34,528 nucleotides of DNA from Porphyromonadaceae bacterium (GCA_030528555.1 JAUMYQ010000014.1:1-34528), one strand, 5' to 3'; shown: positions 1 through 9,202, counted from the first letter of the stretch. Made by a program: numbers and translations. The notes: generated by a model from the sequence alone, not told the origin.

Positions 1-41
1 AGGTTATCCGTCGTAAGTCTGGTAAGTCAGCTGGTAAGTAA
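1..41 (+). CDS. rplF: Ribosomal protein uL6 (L6), 3' end only
   Basis: Only the last 12 codons and the stop (TAA at 39-41) are present, read in frame from base 3. They give a basic tail, [12 protein letters not shown], which is the usual ending of Bacteroidota L6. L6 is a large-subunit protein near the factor-binding site. Its position 20 bp before rplR matches the standard spc-operon order, which supports the call despite the short sequence. The gene is cut by the window edge, not broken. Confidence 0.85.
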   Translation, partial: VIRRKSGKSAGK

Positions 42-61
42 GCTCAAAAACTCAAATAATC

Positions 62-406
62 ATGATTAAGAAAGAAAATAGAAGACTAAAGATTAAGGCG
101 CGCATCCGCGGTAAGGTAAGCGGAACGGCAGAGCGTCCACGCCTAACAGTTTTCCGTAGTAATAAGCAGATCTATGCACAGGTGATCGACGACGAGGCTG
201 GCCATACGCTAGCAAGCGCATCATCTCTCAAGCTTGAGGCTACGGGAACGAAGAAGGAGATTGCTGCTCTAGTAGGCACAGAGGTGGCTAAGGCTGCTAT
301 CGCTGCTGGTGTAGAGTCTGTAGTGTTTGACCGTAATGGGTATCTCTATCACGGTCGTGTAAAGGAACTGGCTGAAGCTGCTCGTGCCGCAGGTCTTAAA
401 TTTTAA
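62..406 (+). CDS. rplR: 50S ribosomal protein uL18 (L18)
   Basis: The 114-aa product binds 5S rRNA in the central protuberance of the large subunit. It has the basic N-terminus ([16 protein letters not shown]), the [20 protein letters not shown] core and the C-terminal [20 protein letters not shown] helix typical of bacterial L18, at full length. It lies between rplF and rpsE in the spc operon, with a 6-bp gap to rpsE, so it is almost certainly co-transcribed. No purine-rich ribosome-binding site is obvious, as is usual in Bacteroidota. Confidence 0.98.
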   Translation: MIKKENRRLKIKARIRGKVSGTAERPRLTVFRSNKQIYAQVIDDEAGHTLASASSLKLEATGTKKEIAALVGTEVAKAAIAAGVESVVFDRNGYLYHGRVKELAEAARAAGLKF

Positions 407-412
407 TCGCAC

Positions 413-931
413 ATGGCAAGAATAGAAAATCGCGTTAAGTCTACTAATGACTTAGAACTAAAGGATAGATTGGTTGCCATCAACCGCGTAACTAAGGTGA
501 CGAAGGGTGGACGTACGTTCACGTTTTCGGCTATCGTAGTGGTTGGTAACGAAGATGGCGTAGTAGGTTGGGGGCTCGGTAAGGCTGGCGAAGTAACCGC
601 TGCCATCGCCAAGGGCGTAGAGGCTGCTAAGAAGAACCTAGTGCGTGTGCCTGTGCACAAGGGTACTATCCCTCACGAGCAGAGTGCATCTTTCGGTGGC
701 GCACGCGTATTCCTCAAGCCTGCTAGTGCGGGTACTGGAGTGAAGGCCGGTGGTGCTATGCGTGCTGTGCTTGAGAGCGTAGGTGTACACGATGTGCTTG
801 CCAAGAGCAAGGGATCGTCTAACCCTCACAACCTTGTGAAGGCCACGATTGAGGCACTTAGCGAAATGCGTGATCCGCTGACAGTGGCTCGCCACCGTGG
901 TGTATCGGTAGAGAAGGTGTTTAAGGGTTAG
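413..931 (+). CDS. rpsE: 30S ribosomal protein uS5 (S5)
   Basis: The 172-aa small-subunit protein contributes to decoding accuracy and the mRNA entry helicase region. The N-terminal double-stranded-RNA-binding-like domain (residues about 17-80, with the [19 protein letters not shown] stretch) and the C-terminal S5 domain with [15 protein letters not shown] are both complete. The length is normal. It sits between rplR and rpmD in the spc order. A purine-rich stretch (AGGAAAGGAG) lies between its stop and rpmD, one of few places here that resembles a Shine-Dalgarno sequence. Confidence 0.98.
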   Translation: MARIENRVKSTNDLELKDRLVAINRVTKVTKGGRTFTFSAIVVVGNEDGVVGWGLGKAGEVTAAIAKGVEAAKKNLVRVPVHKGTIPHEQSASFGGARVFLKPASAGTGVKAGGAMRAVLESVGVHDVLAKSKGSSNPHNLVKATIEALSEMRDPLTVARHRGVSVEKVFKG

Positions 932-958
932 TAACTTATTAGGAAAGGAGATCAAACA

Positions 959-1135
959 ATGGCAAAGATTAAGATCCAACAGGTTCGCAGCCGCATCAAG
1001 TGTCCTAAGGTACAGAAGCTGACGCTCAATGCACTTGGCCTTAAGAAGATGAACCAGATCGTAGAGCACGAAGCTACCCCCCAGATCCTTGGGATGATAA
1101 ACGCTGTGAAGCATCTAGTTCGTGTCGTAGAATAA
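959..1135 (+). CDS. rpmD: 50S ribosomal protein uL30 (L30)
   Basis: This short gene encodes 58 aa starting MAKIKIQQVRSRIKCPKVQK and ending HLVRVVE, the single-domain bacterial L30 fold. The ATG at 959 follows AGGAAAGGAG by 8 bases, which fixes the start. It fills the gap between rpsE and rplO exactly where L30 is expected in the spc operon. The protein binds 23S rRNA near domain II and is non-essential in some bacteria. Assignment rests on sequence and position together. Confidence 0.95.
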   Translation: MAKIKIQQVRSRIKCPKVQKLTLNALGLKKMNQIVEHEATPQILGMINAVKHLVRVVE

Positions 1136-1159
1136 TAACGCTAAAGAAAAACTTCAGAT

Positions 1160-1606
1160 ATGAATCTATCAAGTTTGAAGCCTGCTGAGGGCTCTATCAA
1201 GACGCGTAAGAGAATTGGTCGCGGACCAGGCTCTGGTATGGGTGGCACGTCTACGCGTGGTCACAAGGGTGCTAAGAGCCGTTCTGGTTACTCCAAGAAG
1301 GTTGGCTTCGAGGGTGGTCAGATGCCTATCCAGCGTCGTTTGCCTAAGTTCGGCTTTAAGAATATCAATCGTGTTGAGTACTCTCCCATCAACCTCTCTA
1401 CCCTTCAGGAGCTAGCAGAGCGCAAGGGGCTTCAGGTTATTGGTAAGGAAGAGCTAGCTGAGGCTGGGCTTATCTCTGCAAAGAAGCTTATCAAGATCCT
1501 TGGTAATGGAGAGCTAAAGGCTAAGTTGGAAGTTAAGGCAGATGCTTTCTCTAAGAGCGCCGAGGCTGCAATCATTGCAGCTGGTGGCTCTGTTGTAAAA
1601 CTCTAG
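1160..1606 (+). CDS. rplO: 50S ribosomal protein uL15 (L15)
   Basis: The 148-aa protein has the long Gly/Arg/Lys-rich N-terminal extension (GRGPGSGMGGTSTRGHKGAKSR, around residues 21-42, threading into 23S rRNA) and the globular C-terminal L15 domain that ends GGSVVKL. The length is normal. It lies immediately upstream of secY with a 4-bp gap, the classic rplO-secY coupling, so ribosome supply and translocon synthesis are linked. Nothing unusual is visible. Confidence 0.98.
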   Translation: MNLSSLKPAEGSIKTRKRIGRGPGSGMGGTSTRGHKGAKSRSGYSKKVGFEGGQMPIQRRLPKFGFKNINRVEYSPINLSTLQELAERKGLQVIGKEELAEAGLISAKKLIKILGNGELKAKLEVKADAFSKSAEAAIIAAGGSVVKL

Positions 1607-1610
1607 TCTT

Positions 1611-2948
1611 ATGCGGTTCATCGAGACATTAAAAAACATCTGGGCGGTTGAGGAATTGCGCAAGCGAATCCTCACCACAGTGTTTTTTGTGATCATATAT
1701 CGGTTGGGGTCTTTCGTAGTCCTCCCCGGTATTGACCCTGCTACGCTGACGGCACTGAAGTCACAGACTTCGTCGGGTCTGCTAGCTTTGATGGACATGT
1801 TCTCGGGAGGTGCATTCTCCAACGCCTCTATCTTTGCTCTCGGTATTATGCCTTACATCTCGGCTTCGATCGTGATGCAGTTGGCTGGTATCGTTGTACC
1901 TTCTATGCAGAAGCTACAGCGTGATGAGAGCGGACGTAAGAAGATCGAGCAGTGGACGCGCTACTTAACGGTGCTCATACTTCTTATCCAAGGACCTACA
2001 TATCTCATCAACCTAAATATGCAGTTGCATGCGGTGGGCGCATCGCTGCCAGCTGGTATTTGGTTCTCTGTGTATGCTACTCTCATTATGGCTGCAGGAA
2101 GCATGTTTGTGCTTTGGCTTGGTGAGCGTATTACGGATAAAGGGCTTGGCAATGGGGTGTCGCTTATAATTATGATTGGTATCATCGCTCGTCTGCCTCA
2201 CTCTTTTATGGCCGAGATAAGCTCTCGTTTGAGTGCCTCGGCTGGAGGGATGGTGATGCTGCTCTTCGAGATTGTTTTCCTGCTCTTCGTGATCGCTGGA
2301 GCTATTATGCTCGTGCAGGGCGCACGCCGTGTGCCCGTGCAGTATGCCAAGCGCATTGTGGGTAACAAGCAGTATGGTGGCGCACGCCAGTACATCCCTC
2401 TGAAGGTGAACTCAGCCAATGTGATGCCTATTATCTTTGCTCAGGCCATTATGTTCATCCCGGTGTCTGTGCTAGGACTTACAGAGTGGGGGCGCAACAG
2501 TGCTTTTGTTAGTGCTATGAGCAATATGACCGGTGTTTGGTACAATGTTATTTTCGCTCTTTTGATTATAGCATTTACCTACCTCTATACGGCTATTACG
2601 ATTAACCCCGTCAATATGGCCAAGGATCTCAAGCAGAATGGAGGCTTCATCCCAGGCATTAAGCCAGGTAAGCCTACAGAGAGCTTCCTTTCTACTATTA
2701 TGGAGCGCATCACTCTGCCAGGGGCTTTATTCCTTGCACTTGTGGCTGTACTGCCTGCTTTTGCTCAGCTACTAGGCATTCAGCCAGAGTTTGCGCAGTT
2801 CTTCGGTGGTACATCCCTTATCATCTTGGTGGGTGTAGTGCTAGATACTCTGCAGCAGGTTGAGAGCCATCTGCTTATGCGTCACTATGACGGTCTCTTG
2901 AAGACTGGTCGTATCAAGGGAAGAACAGGCTCTGTGTCTGCTTACTAA
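1611..2948 (+). CDS. secY: Protein translocase channel subunit SecY
   Basis: The 445-aa inner-membrane protein is the pore of the Sec translocon and works with SecE, SecG and SecA. About ten hydrophobic segments can be seen. The plug and hinge region near the N-terminus (FSGGAFSNASIFALGIMPYI) and the conserved loop FIPGIKPGKPTESFL, with the C-terminal tail DTLQQVESHLLMRHYDGLL, are hallmarks of bacterial SecY. The length is close to the E. coli protein. It starts 4 bp after rplO, and map follows 4 bp after its stop, so translational coupling is likely. Confidence 0.98.
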   Translation: MRFIETLKNIWAVEELRKRILTTVFFVIIYRLGSFVVLPGIDPATLTALKSQTSSGLLALMDMFSGGAFSNASIFALGIMPYISASIVMQLAGIVVPSMQKLQRDESGRKKIEQWTRYLTVLILLIQGPTYLINLNMQLHAVGASLPAGIWFSVYATLIMAAGSMFVLWLGERITDKGLGNGVSLIIMIGIIARLPHSFMAEISSRLSASAGGMVMLLFEIVFLLFVIAGAIMLVQGARRVPVQYAKRIVGNKQYGGARQYIPLKVNSANVMPIIFAQAIMFIPVSVLGLTEWGRNSAFVSAMSNMTGVWYNVIFALLIIAFTYLYTAITINPVNMAKDLKQNGGFIPGIKPGKPTESFLSTIMERITLPGALFLALVAVLPAFAQLLGIQPEFAQFFGGTSLIILVGVVLDTLQQVESHLLMRHYDGLLKTGRIKGRTGSVSAY

Positions 2949-2952
2949 GGCG

Positions 2953-3738
2953 ATGATTTACTTAAAGACGGACGAGGAGATCGAGCTGATGCGTGCTGCT
3001 AACCTGCTGGTTGGGCGTACGCTTGCTGAGGTGGCAAAGCTCATTGCTCCAGGGGTGACGACACGGCAGCTGGATAAGCGTGCCGAGGAGTTTATTCGGG
3101 ATAATGGGGCTACGCCTGCATTCCTTGGCTATCACGGTTTCCCGGGCAGTCTATGTACTTCTGTCAATGACCATGTAGTCCACGGCATCCCCTCTGACAA
3201 GGTGGTACTGCGTGATGGTGACATCGTTTCGGTAGACTGCGGTACGAAGCTCGCTGGTTATACGGGCGACTCTGCCTATACCTTTGCCGTGGGTGAGGTG
3301 GCCGAAGATGTGCTGTCTTTGCTTCGTACTACCAAGGAGTCGCTCTACATCGGTATAGAGCAGGCGGTGAGCGGTAGGCGCGTGGGCGACATCGGGGTAG
3401 CTGTGCAGCAGTACTGCGAGCAGCGAGGCTTCCACGTGGTGCGTGACCTCGTAGGGCATGGTATCGGGCAGAATATGCACGAAGCCCCCGAGGTGCCAAA
3501 CTATGGCAAGCGTGGCACAGGTGTAGAGCTGCGCAAGGGTATGTGTATCTGTATTGAGCCTATGATCAATATGGGGTCGAAAAACGTTGTTTTTGACCGT
3601 GACGGTTGGACGGTGCGTACCAAGACTGGTCGCCCCTCGGCGCACTTCGAGCATTGTGTGGCTATCCGTGAGGGCAAGGCAGATATACTCTCTTCGTTTG
3701 AGTTTGTAAGTGAAGCATTAGGAGCAAGAGAATTTTAA
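2953..3738 (+). CDS. map: Methionine aminopeptidase, type I
   Basis: The 261-aa cytosolic metalloenzyme removes the initiator methionine from nascent proteins. All five metal ligands are present: D95 (VDCGT), D106 (TGDSAYT), H169 ([10 protein letters not shown]), E202 (CIEPMIN) and E233 (FEHCVAI). The active-site histidine H78 is in VVHGIP. The protein lacks the N-terminal zinc extension, as expected for class Ia. It lies between secY and infA, a frequent arrangement outside the gamma-proteobacteria, and probably belongs to the same transcript. Confidence 0.98.
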   Translation: MIYLKTDEEIELMRAANLLVGRTLAEVAKLIAPGVTTRQLDKRAEEFIRDNGATPAFLGYHGFPGSLCTSVNDHVVHGIPSDKVVLRDGDIVSVDCGTKLAGYTGDSAYTFAVGEVAEDVLSLLRTTKESLYIGIEQAVSGRRVGDIGVAVQQYCEQRGFHVVRDLVGHGIGQNMHEAPEVPNYGKRGTGVELRKGMCICIEPMINMGSKNVVFDRDGWTVRTKTGRPSAHFEHCVAIREGKADILSSFEFVSEALGAREF

Positions 3739-3748
3739 GAAAAAGACT

Positions 3749-3967
3749 ATGGCCAAGCAAGCTGCAATAGAGCTAGACGGAGTGATCCTTGAAGCCTTGT
3801 CCAACGCTATGTTTAAGGTGGAGCTAGAGAATGGTCACCTCATTACTGCCCATATCTCGGGCAAGATGAGGATGCACTACATCAAGATCCTCCCAGGAGA
3901 TAAGGTTAAGGTGGAGATGTCTCCCTATGACCTAACCAAGGGCAGAATATCATTTAGGTACAAATAA
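3749..3967 (+). CDS. infA: Translation initiation factor IF-1
   Basis: The 72-aa single S1/OB-fold protein occupies the ribosomal A site during initiation together with IF-2 and IF-3. Diagnostic segments are the [20 protein letters not shown] strand pair, [19 protein letters not shown] and the C-terminal [11 protein letters not shown]. It is full length. It starts 10 bp after map and is followed 11 bp later by rpmJ, matching the map-infA-rpmJ cluster of many bacteria. Confidence 0.98.
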   Translation: MAKQAAIELDGVILEALSNAMFKVELENGHLITAHISGKMRMHYIKILPGDKVKVEMSPYDLTKGRISFRYK

Positions 3968-3978
3968 CAATTATAGAT

Positions 3979-4095
3979 ATGAAAGTAAGAGCATCTTTGA
4001 AGAAGCGCACCCCAGACTGTAAGATCGTACGTCGGAAGGGTCGCTTGTACGTGATCAACAAGAAGAACCCTAAGTTCAAGCAGCGTCAGGGTTAG
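3979..4095 (+). CDS. rpmJ: 50S ribosomal protein bL36 (L36)
   Basis: This 38-aa gene starts [20 protein letters not shown] and ends PKFKQRQG, the complete L36 sequence. Zinc-binding L36 has a C-C-C-H ribbon; here only one cysteine (C14) remains, so this is a non-zinc form. It sits in the fixed infA-rpmJ-rpsM order. Loss of the zinc site removes a zinc requirement from the ribosome; whether a second zinc-containing paralogue exists elsewhere cannot be seen. Confidence 0.96.
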   Translation: MKVRASLKKRTPDCKIVRRKGRLYVINKKNPKFKQRQG

Positions 4096-4127
4096 TAAAT
4101 CGTCATTACACAAATTAAAAGATAAGT

Positions 4128-4508
4128 ATGGCTATAAGAATTGTCGGCGTTGACCTGCCACAAAACAAACGAGGAGAAATTGCCTTGACCTACATTTTCG
4201 GCATTGGCCGTAGTAGTGCTGCCAAGATTCTTGATCAGGCAGGTGTAGATCGCAACATTAAGGTAAAGGATTGGACGGACGATCAAGCGGCTGCGATCCG
4301 TGAGACCATTGGTGCTGGCTATAAGGTGGAGGGTGATCTTCGTAGTGAGATCTCATTGAACATCAAGCGTCTGATGGATATCGGTTGCTACCGTGGCGTA
4401 CGCCACCGTATCGGCTTGCCACTACGTGGTCAGAGCACGAAAAATAATGCTCGTACACGCAAGGGTAAGAAGAAGACAGTTGCAAATAAGAAGAAGGCTA
4501 CTAAGTAA
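4128..4508 (+). CDS. rpsM: 30S ribosomal protein uS13 (S13)
   Basis: The 126-aa small-subunit head protein contacts the P-site tRNA and the intersubunit bridge. It shows the helix-two-turn-helix core ([20 protein letters not shown]), the conserved [19 protein letters not shown] segment and a lysine-rich tail ([15 protein letters not shown]) that reaches the decoding site. The length is normal. It begins the alpha-operon part of the cluster and is 13 bp upstream of rpsK. Confidence 0.98.
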   Translation: MAIRIVGVDLPQNKRGEIALTYIFGIGRSSAAKILDQAGVDRNIKVKDWTDDQAAAIRETIGAGYKVEGDLRSEISLNIKRLMDIGCYRGVRHRIGLPLRGQSTKNNARTRKGKKKTVANKKKATK

Positions 4509-4521
4509 TAATTAGGTTAAT

Positions 4522-4908
4522 ATGGCTAAGAAAACAGTAACAAAGAAGAAGGTAGTACGCGTAGACGCAGTGGGCCAGGCTCACATCCACTCTTCTTTCA
4601 ACAACATCATCATATCTCTTGCCAACAGCGATGGTCAGGTGATCAGCTGGTCTAGTGCAGGTAAGATGGGTTTCCGTAGCTCTAAGAAGAACACGCCTTA
4701 TGCTGCTCAGATGGCAGCACAGGACTGTGCTAAGGTTGCTTACGACCTAGGGCTTCGTAAGGTTAAGGTGTACGTCAAGGGTCCAGGTAACGGACGTGAG
4801 TCTGCTATCCGTACGATCCACGGTGCTGGCATCGAGGTGCTGGAGATCATCGACGTAACGCCAATGCCACACAACGGCTGCCGTCCTCCAAAGAGAAGAA
4901 AGGTGTAA
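4522..4908 (+). CDS. rpsK: 30S ribosomal protein uS11 (S11)
   Basis: The 128-aa platform protein helps form the mRNA exit region with S7 and S18. The sequence carries [18 protein letters not shown], the [20 protein letters not shown] segment, the [19 protein letters not shown] loop and the C-terminal [16 protein letters not shown], all standard for S11. It is complete and normal. A 222-bp non-coding stretch follows before rpsD, much longer than the other gaps in this operon. Confidence 0.98.
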   Translation: MAKKTVTKKKVVRVDAVGQAHIHSSFNNIIISLANSDGQVISWSSAGKMGFRSSKKNTPYAAQMAAQDCAKVAYDLGLRKVKVYVKGPGNGRESAIRTIHGAGIEVLEIIDVTPMPHNGCRPPKRRKV

Positions 4909-5130
4909 TTCACACGAGGCTCAGACGTATTATATCATTCATTTTGCAACCAAGTAAATAGGCTCAAGGTCAAGACGCTGCCGATACCAAGCTGGAGATA
5001 TGGTAATTTTAGATTGGCTATACTTTCATATCCTCTCCTCATATCCGATCGCGGCTGCACCACTCCACGCCGAGGTAGCGTAATATACGGAGTCTAGAAT
5101 CTTGGATGCGCTAAACAAAAACGAATAACA
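4909..5130 (+). promoter_or_regulatory. Long rpsK-rpsD intercistronic region, candidate S4 control leader
   Basis: There are 222 bases without a plausible gene inside an otherwise tightly packed operon. Inverted repeats can be seen: GATATG (about 4996-5001) with CATATC (about 5027-5032), and TAGCG (5076-5080) with CGCTA (5109-5113), the latter closing just before the rpsD start. S4 is a primary 16S rRNA binder that represses its own operon in several phyla, so an S4-binding leader is a reasonable inference. No covariation could be tested. It could instead hold a secondary promoter or an RNA processing site. Confidence 0.45.
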
Positions 5131-5736
5131 ATGGCAAGATATACAGGCCCAAAATCGAAGATTGCACGTAAGCTGGGTGCGCCCATCTTTGGTGCTGATA
5201 AGGTGCTGACGAAGAAGAATTATCCTCCTGGACAGCACGGAAACAACCGCCGTCGTAAGACGAGCGAATATGGTATTCAGCTCAAGGAAAAGCAGAAGGC
5301 TAAGTACACCTATGGCGTGCTTGAGAAGCAGTTCCGCAATCTCTTTGACAAGGCTCAGCGTACTAAGGGCGTAACTGGTGAGGTGCTCCTCCAGCTTCTA
5401 GAGAGTCGTTTGGACAACGTGGTATTCCGCCTCGGTTTGGCTCGCAGCCGTGCTGGTGCTCGTCAGCTCGTGTCGCATCGTCACATCGTAGTAGATGACC
5501 AAGTAGTAAATATCCCTTCGTATACCCTCAAGCCTGGTCAGGTAGTTGGTGTACGTGAGCGTAGCAAGAGCCTCGAGGTGATTGAAACCTCACTCACTGG
5601 TTTCAGCCACAGCAAGTATCCTTGGCTAGAGTGGGATGCGGCATCTAAGAGCGGTAAGTTCCTTCATACGCCCGAGCGTGCTGATATTCCAGAAGAAATT
5701 AAGGAGCAGTTGATCGTAGAATTGTATTCTAAGTAA
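5131..5736 (+). CDS. rpsD: 30S ribosomal protein uS4 (S4)
   Basis: The 201-aa primary 16S rRNA-binding protein nucleates 30S assembly. The N-terminus ([20 protein letters not shown]) lacks the zinc-binding cysteines, so this is the non-zinc form. The S4 RNA-binding domain spans about residues 92-155, with [20 protein letters not shown] and [16 protein letters not shown]. The C-terminus [15 protein letters not shown] is typical. It lies between the long leader and rpoA (20-bp gap). S4 is often the autogenous repressor of the alpha operon. Confidence 0.98.
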   Translation: MARYTGPKSKIARKLGAPIFGADKVLTKKNYPPGQHGNNRRRKTSEYGIQLKEKQKAKYTYGVLEKQFRNLFDKAQRTKGVTGEVLLQLLESRLDNVVFRLGLARSRAGARQLVSHRHIVVDDQVVNIPSYTLKPGQVVGVRERSKSLEVIETSLTGFSHSKYPWLEWDAASKSGKFLHTPERADIPEEIKEQLIVELYSK

Positions 5737-5756
5737 TCTTAATCCTAGATATTCAC

Positions 5757-6755
5757 ATGGCAATATTAGCATTTCAGAAGCCCGAAAATGTAATCATGAT
5801 GGAGGCGACGGACTCTTACGCTAAGTTTGAGTTTCGCCCCCTAGAGCCAGGCTATGCCACCACTATTGGCAATGCTCTGCGTCGTATTCTCCTTTCTTCA
5901 CTCGAAGGCTATGCCGTTTCGGCCATCAGGATCGAAGGCGTAAATCATGAATTTGCTACTATTCCGGGTGTGTTGGAGGATGTTACTAATATCATTCTTA
6001 ACCTAAAGCAAGTTCGTTTCAAGCCCACTGTTAAGGACGCTACGGAGGAAACTATCTCGCTCGTTATTTCTGGTCGTGACAAGTTTCGCGCTGGCGATAT
6101 GAACGAGAAGCTCTCCTCGTTTCAAGTACTTAACCCTGACCTCGTGATTTGCAGCATTGATGAGGCTTATAGCTTCTCGATCGACATTGTAGTAAACAAG
6201 GGGCGTGGCTATGTCTCGGCGGATGAAAAGTATGCCGCTCAGCAAATGGAGCTTCAGATGATACCTATTGACTCGACCTATACGCCTATCCGCAAGGTTG
6301 AGTTCCATGATGAGATGTATCGTGTAGAGCAGAAGACGGACTACGAAAAGCTACTCCTTGAGATTACCACCGATGGCAGCATTCATCCTCAGCAGGCACT
6401 CAAGGAGGCGGCTCATATTCTGATCGATCACTTCCGCCTATTCTCCGATGAGAACATTGAGACGGAGAGCGTTAAGCCCATCGTAGTGTTGGAGGAGTTT
6501 GATGCCGAGACGCAGCAGCTTCGCGAGCTACTTAGAGAGGAGCTTACGGCCTTTGACCTTTCGGTTCGTGCCATTAACTGCTTGCATGCAGCTGAGGTGA
6601 CGACTTTGGGTCAACTAGTGGGGTATCAGAGAACCGAGCTGATGAAGTTCCGCAACTTTGGTAAGAAGTCTCTTACCGAGCTGGATGAGCTACTTGAGCG
6701 TTTGAATCTAGAGTTCGGAATGGATGTTAGTAAGTATAAACTAGATAAAGAGTAA
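5757..6755 (+). CDS. rpoA: DNA-directed RNA polymerase alpha subunit
   Basis: The 332-aa subunit dimerises to start RNA polymerase assembly and uses its C-terminal domain to contact activators and UP elements. The N-terminal domain (about residues 1-235) has [20 protein letters not shown] and [15 protein letters not shown] flexible linker leads to the C-terminal domain (about 255-320) with the helix-hairpin-helix [13 protein letters not shown] and [16 protein letters not shown]. The domains and length are complete. It is followed 8 bp later by rplQ. Confidence 0.98.
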   Translation: MAILAFQKPENVIMMEATDSYAKFEFRPLEPGYATTIGNALRRILLSSLEGYAVSAIRIEGVNHEFATIPGVLEDVTNIILNLKQVRFKPTVKDATEETISLVISGRDKFRAGDMNEKLSSFQVLNPDLVICSIDEAYSFSIDIVVNKGRGYVSADEKYAAQQMELQMIPIDSTYTPIRKVEFHDEMYRVEQKTDYEKLLLEITTDGSIHPQQALKEAAHILIDHFRLFSDENIETESVKPIVVLEEFDAETQQLRELLREELTAFDLSVRAINCLHAAEVTTLGQLVGYQRTELMKFRNFGKKSLTELDELLERLNLEFGMDVSKYKLDKE

Positions 6756-6763
6756 GTAAACAG

Positions 6764-7234
6764 ATGAGACATAATAAGAAATTCAACCACCTGGGGCGTA
6801 AGAAGGCTCATCGTGAGGCAATGCTCTCAAACATGGCCACTTCGCTGATCATGCATAAGCGCATCTTCACTACGCTTGCCAAGGCTAAGGCCTTGCGTGT
6901 GTATGTAGAGCCAATGCTCACTCGTGCCAAAGAAGACACAACGCACGCGCGCCGTGTTGTCTTTGCCGAGCTACAAAACAAGTATGCCATCAAAGAGCTT
7001 TTTGGCCCTGTAGCTGCTAAGATCTCAGACCGTCCAGGCGGATATACGCGTATCCTCAAGACGGGGCATCGTCTTGGTGACAATGCTGCGATGTGCTTCA
7101 TCGAGCTGGTAGACTTCAATGAAAATATGCTCAAGGGTGAAGAGAAGAAGGCTACTAAGACGCGCCGTTCTCGTCGCTCTTCGGGCAAAGCCAAGGAAGA
7201 GGCTAATGCTGTAGAGGCGACTTCTGCCGAATAA
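6764..7234 (+). CDS. rplQ: 50S ribosomal protein bL17 (L17), with C-terminal extension
   Basis: The first ~115 residues are the standard L17 fold ([57 protein letters not shown]). L17 lies near the peptide exit tunnel. The total of 156 aa exceeds the 127 aa of E. coli because of a charged tail rich in Lys, Arg, Glu and Ala ([20 protein letters not shown]), a common feature in Bacteroidota. It is the last gene of the operon; a strong hairpin starts 29 bp downstream. Confidence 0.97.
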   Translation: MRHNKKFNHLGRKKAHREAMLSNMATSLIMHKRIFTTLAKAKALRVYVEPMLTRAKEDTTHARRVVFAELQNKYAIKELFGPVAAKISDRPGGYTRILKTGHRLGDNAAMCFIELVDFNENMLKGEEKKATKTRRSRRSSGKAKEEANAVEATSAE

Positions 7235-7262
7235 TTTTTCTTCAAAAGATACTTGGGTTGTG

Positions 7263-7291
7263 AGGGCTGCTGGGATTTTCCCGGTAGCCCT
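7263..7291 (+). terminator. Terminator hairpin of the ribosomal (alpha) operon
   Basis: A 13-bp stem pairs AGGGCTGCTGGGA (7263-7275) with TCCCGGTAGCCCT (7279-7291) around a 3-base TTT loop, with two G-U pairs. There is no long T run after it (TGCGTATTTCTC follows), so it is not a textbook intrinsic terminator. Its position just after rplQ makes transcription termination or 3'-end protection the likely role. Confidence 0.75.
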
Positions 7292-7630
7292 TGCGTATTT
7301 CTCATAGGTGTATCCCTCTACTTCTAGTTTGTAGGCGAAGCTGCTGGTCATTTGTGCTAGGCCTTTGGAGGCGGGGGCTATGCATCTCTAGATTTCTTTG
7401 CTTGGGAAGACGAGGAAAAGTATCGGGAGCCCACCCCAGAATATCCTCGAAGATTTCTTGAAGCTTGCGAGTATTTATTGTCGTTTCTGCGTCTTTGGAC
7501 AAAGCTGGGAGTATCTGGGAGGGAGCTTATGGGAGGCTTTATGTACTCGTTGGCCAGCGAAGCAGTGTGAGCTTCGGTCGGCGATCTAGGCTATGTCTCT
7601 ATGATGACCCTACGAAAGCGAGAGTAGACG
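7292..7630. other. Gene-free spacer between rplQ terminator and sulfatase promoter
   Basis: About 340 bases hold no convincing gene. Short open frames exist on both strands, but none shows a recognisable domain or start context. No copy of the 22-bp-phased element is present here, unlike the other three long gaps of the window. I see no tRNA, no inverted repeat longer than about 6 bp and no insertion-sequence remnant. Confidence 0.6.
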
Positions 7631-7638
7631 TATCTTTG
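7631..7638 (+). promoter_or_regulatory. Bacteroidota -7 promoter element for the sulfatase gene
   Basis: TATCTTTG matches the Bacteroidota sigma-ABfr -7 consensus TAnnTTTG at every fixed position. No TTTG is seen at the expected -33 position, so only half the promoter is clear. Transcription would start near 7645, which suits the ATG at 7664 better than the one at 7652. Confidence 0.6.
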
Positions 7639-7663
7639 TACACTACGTAACATGCTGATCCAT

Positions 7664-9202
7664 ATGTCTTACAAAATTATTCTACCCTTAATGTTGCTAC
7701 CTGAGGCTCTAGGAGCTCAAGGTGCAGCTCGTCCCAATGTTGTCCTTATCTATGCCGATGATCTGGGCGTAGGCGATCTCTCGTGCTATGGTGCCATTGA
7801 GATACGAACGCCACATATAGATAGTCTGAGTGCCGAGGGCATTCGCTTTACCAGTGCTTATGCTCCAGCAGCTACTAGTACACCCTCACGCTATGGTATG
7901 CTCACTGGCGAATACGCTTGGCGTAGAGCAGGCACCGATGTAGCTGCAGGAGATGCTGCGATGATTATCCGCCCTGAGCGATATACGCTGGCCGATATGT
8001 TTCGCAATACTGGCTACCGTACGGCTGTTGTGGGGAAATGGCATCTAGGCTTGGGAGACAAGACGGGGCAGCAAGACTGGAATGCTCCCCTATCGTGCGA
8101 CCCTCGTGATATAGGTTTCGACTACAGCTATATTATGGCGGCCACTGCCGATCGTGTGCCTTGTGTCTTCATCGAAGACGGATGTGTAGTAGATTGGGAC
8201 CTTGAGCATCCGATAGAGGTGAGCTATACTGCCCCATTCGAGGGAGAACCTCTCGGGGCTACGCACCCCGAGAGGCTGACCAAGCTCAAGCATAGTCATG
8301 GGCATGATATGGCTATAGTCAACGGCATTGGACGTATTGGCTATATGCGTGGCGGAGGTAGCGCGCTTTGGCGTGATGAGGATATTGCGGACTCGATAGT
8401 GCGCAAGGGAACCGAGTTTATTGAGCGTAATAGAGATCGCCCCTTCTTCCTGTATCTAGCTCCCAACGATGTCCATGTGCCGCGATATCCTCACGAGAGA
8501 TTTCGAGGTAAGAGTAAGCTTGGCCTTCGGGGTGAGGCTATTCTTCAGCTGGACTGGACGGTGGGGCAGGTCGTTAGTACGTTGCGTAGGCTTGGGCTGA
8601 TGGAGCGTACCATCATCGTTATCTCTAGCGATAATGGAGCGGTTGTGGATGATGGTTATCTTGATGAGGCGAAGGAGCGGCTCGGGGCACACCGTCCCTC
8701 TCTCGGGTTACGGAGCTACAAGTACAGTGCTTTTGAGGGTGGTAGCCGTGTGCCAGCCATTGTGTATTGGGCGGGACATGCTGGGCGTGGACAGGTTTCC
8801 AATGAAATTGTTAGCCAAATCGACTGGCTGGCTACGTTTGCCACGCTTATTGGAGCGAAGCTCCCCAAGGGTATAGATATAGCTCCCGATAGTAGGAGCG
8901 ATGTAGGAGCTTGGCTCTTGGGGCTGAGGACGACTCGTCCCTATGTAATCACTCAGGCGGCCGATAAAACTCTTGCCGTGCGTTTAGGGAGGTGGAAGTA
9001 TATTGAGCCGAGCCAGGGACCGCAATTCATCCCCTGGGGCCCCGACCCTGCTATCGAGACTGGATATGCTCCCAAGGGGCAGCTCTATGATCTCGAGCTA
9101 GACCCCAGCGAGCGGACTAATCTCGTAGAGAAATACCCCCAAGTGGCGGTAAGTCTCGCTACTATTCTTCTCCAAGAGCGAGATAAGCCTGTAGGCGAAT
9201 AG
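7664..9202 (+). CDS. Exported Ser-type sulfatase (alkaline-phosphatase superfamily)
   Basis: The 512-aa product hydrolyses a sulfate ester, most likely on a glycan or mucin. The maturation motif is S72-T-P-S-R76, so the catalytic formylglycine comes from serine, which needs an anaerobic radical-SAM maturase (anSME); none is in the window. Metal and sulfate residues are D32-D33 (YADDLGVGD), K125 and H127 (GKWHLG), H271 (DVHVP) and D323-N324 (SSDNGA). A signal peptide (MSYKIILPLMLLPEALGAQG) indicates export. The start at 7664 is preferred over the in-frame ATG at 7652 because of the promoter position and cleaner signal peptide. The gene stands alone. Substrate subclass cannot be read from sequence alone. 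Confidence 0.9.
   Translation: MSYKIILPLMLLPEALGAQGAARPNVVLIYADDLGVGDLSCYGAIEIRTPHIDSLSAEGIRFTSAYAPAATSTPSRYGMLTGEYAWRRAGTDVAAGDAAMIIRPERYTLADMFRNTGYRTAVVGKWHLGLGDKTGQQDWNAPLSCDPRDIGFDYSYIMAATADRVPCVFIEDGCVVDWDLEHPIEVSYTAPFEGEPLGATHPERLTKLKHSHGHDMAIVNGIGRIGYMRGGGSALWRDEDIADSIVRKGTEFIERNRDRPFFLYLAPNDVHVPRYPHERFRGKSKLGLRGEAILQLDWTVGQVVSTLRRLGLMERTIIVISSDNGAVVDDGYLDEAKERLGAHRPSLGLRSYKYSAFEGGSRVPAIVYWAGHAGRGQVSNEIVSQIDWLATFATLIGAKLPKGIDIAPDSRSDVGAWLLGLRTTRPYVITQAADKTLAVRLGRWKYIEPSQGPQFIPWGPDPAIETGYAPKGQLYDLELDPSERTNLVEKYPQVAVSLATILLQERDKPVGE

Noticed and set aside
638-1114. Long antisense frames opposite ribosomal genes (also opposite map, sppA, lpxK, rpoA and the DUF4270 gene)
   Set aside because: They mirror codon bias of the real genes, have no recognisable domains, and overlap well-supported genes completely.
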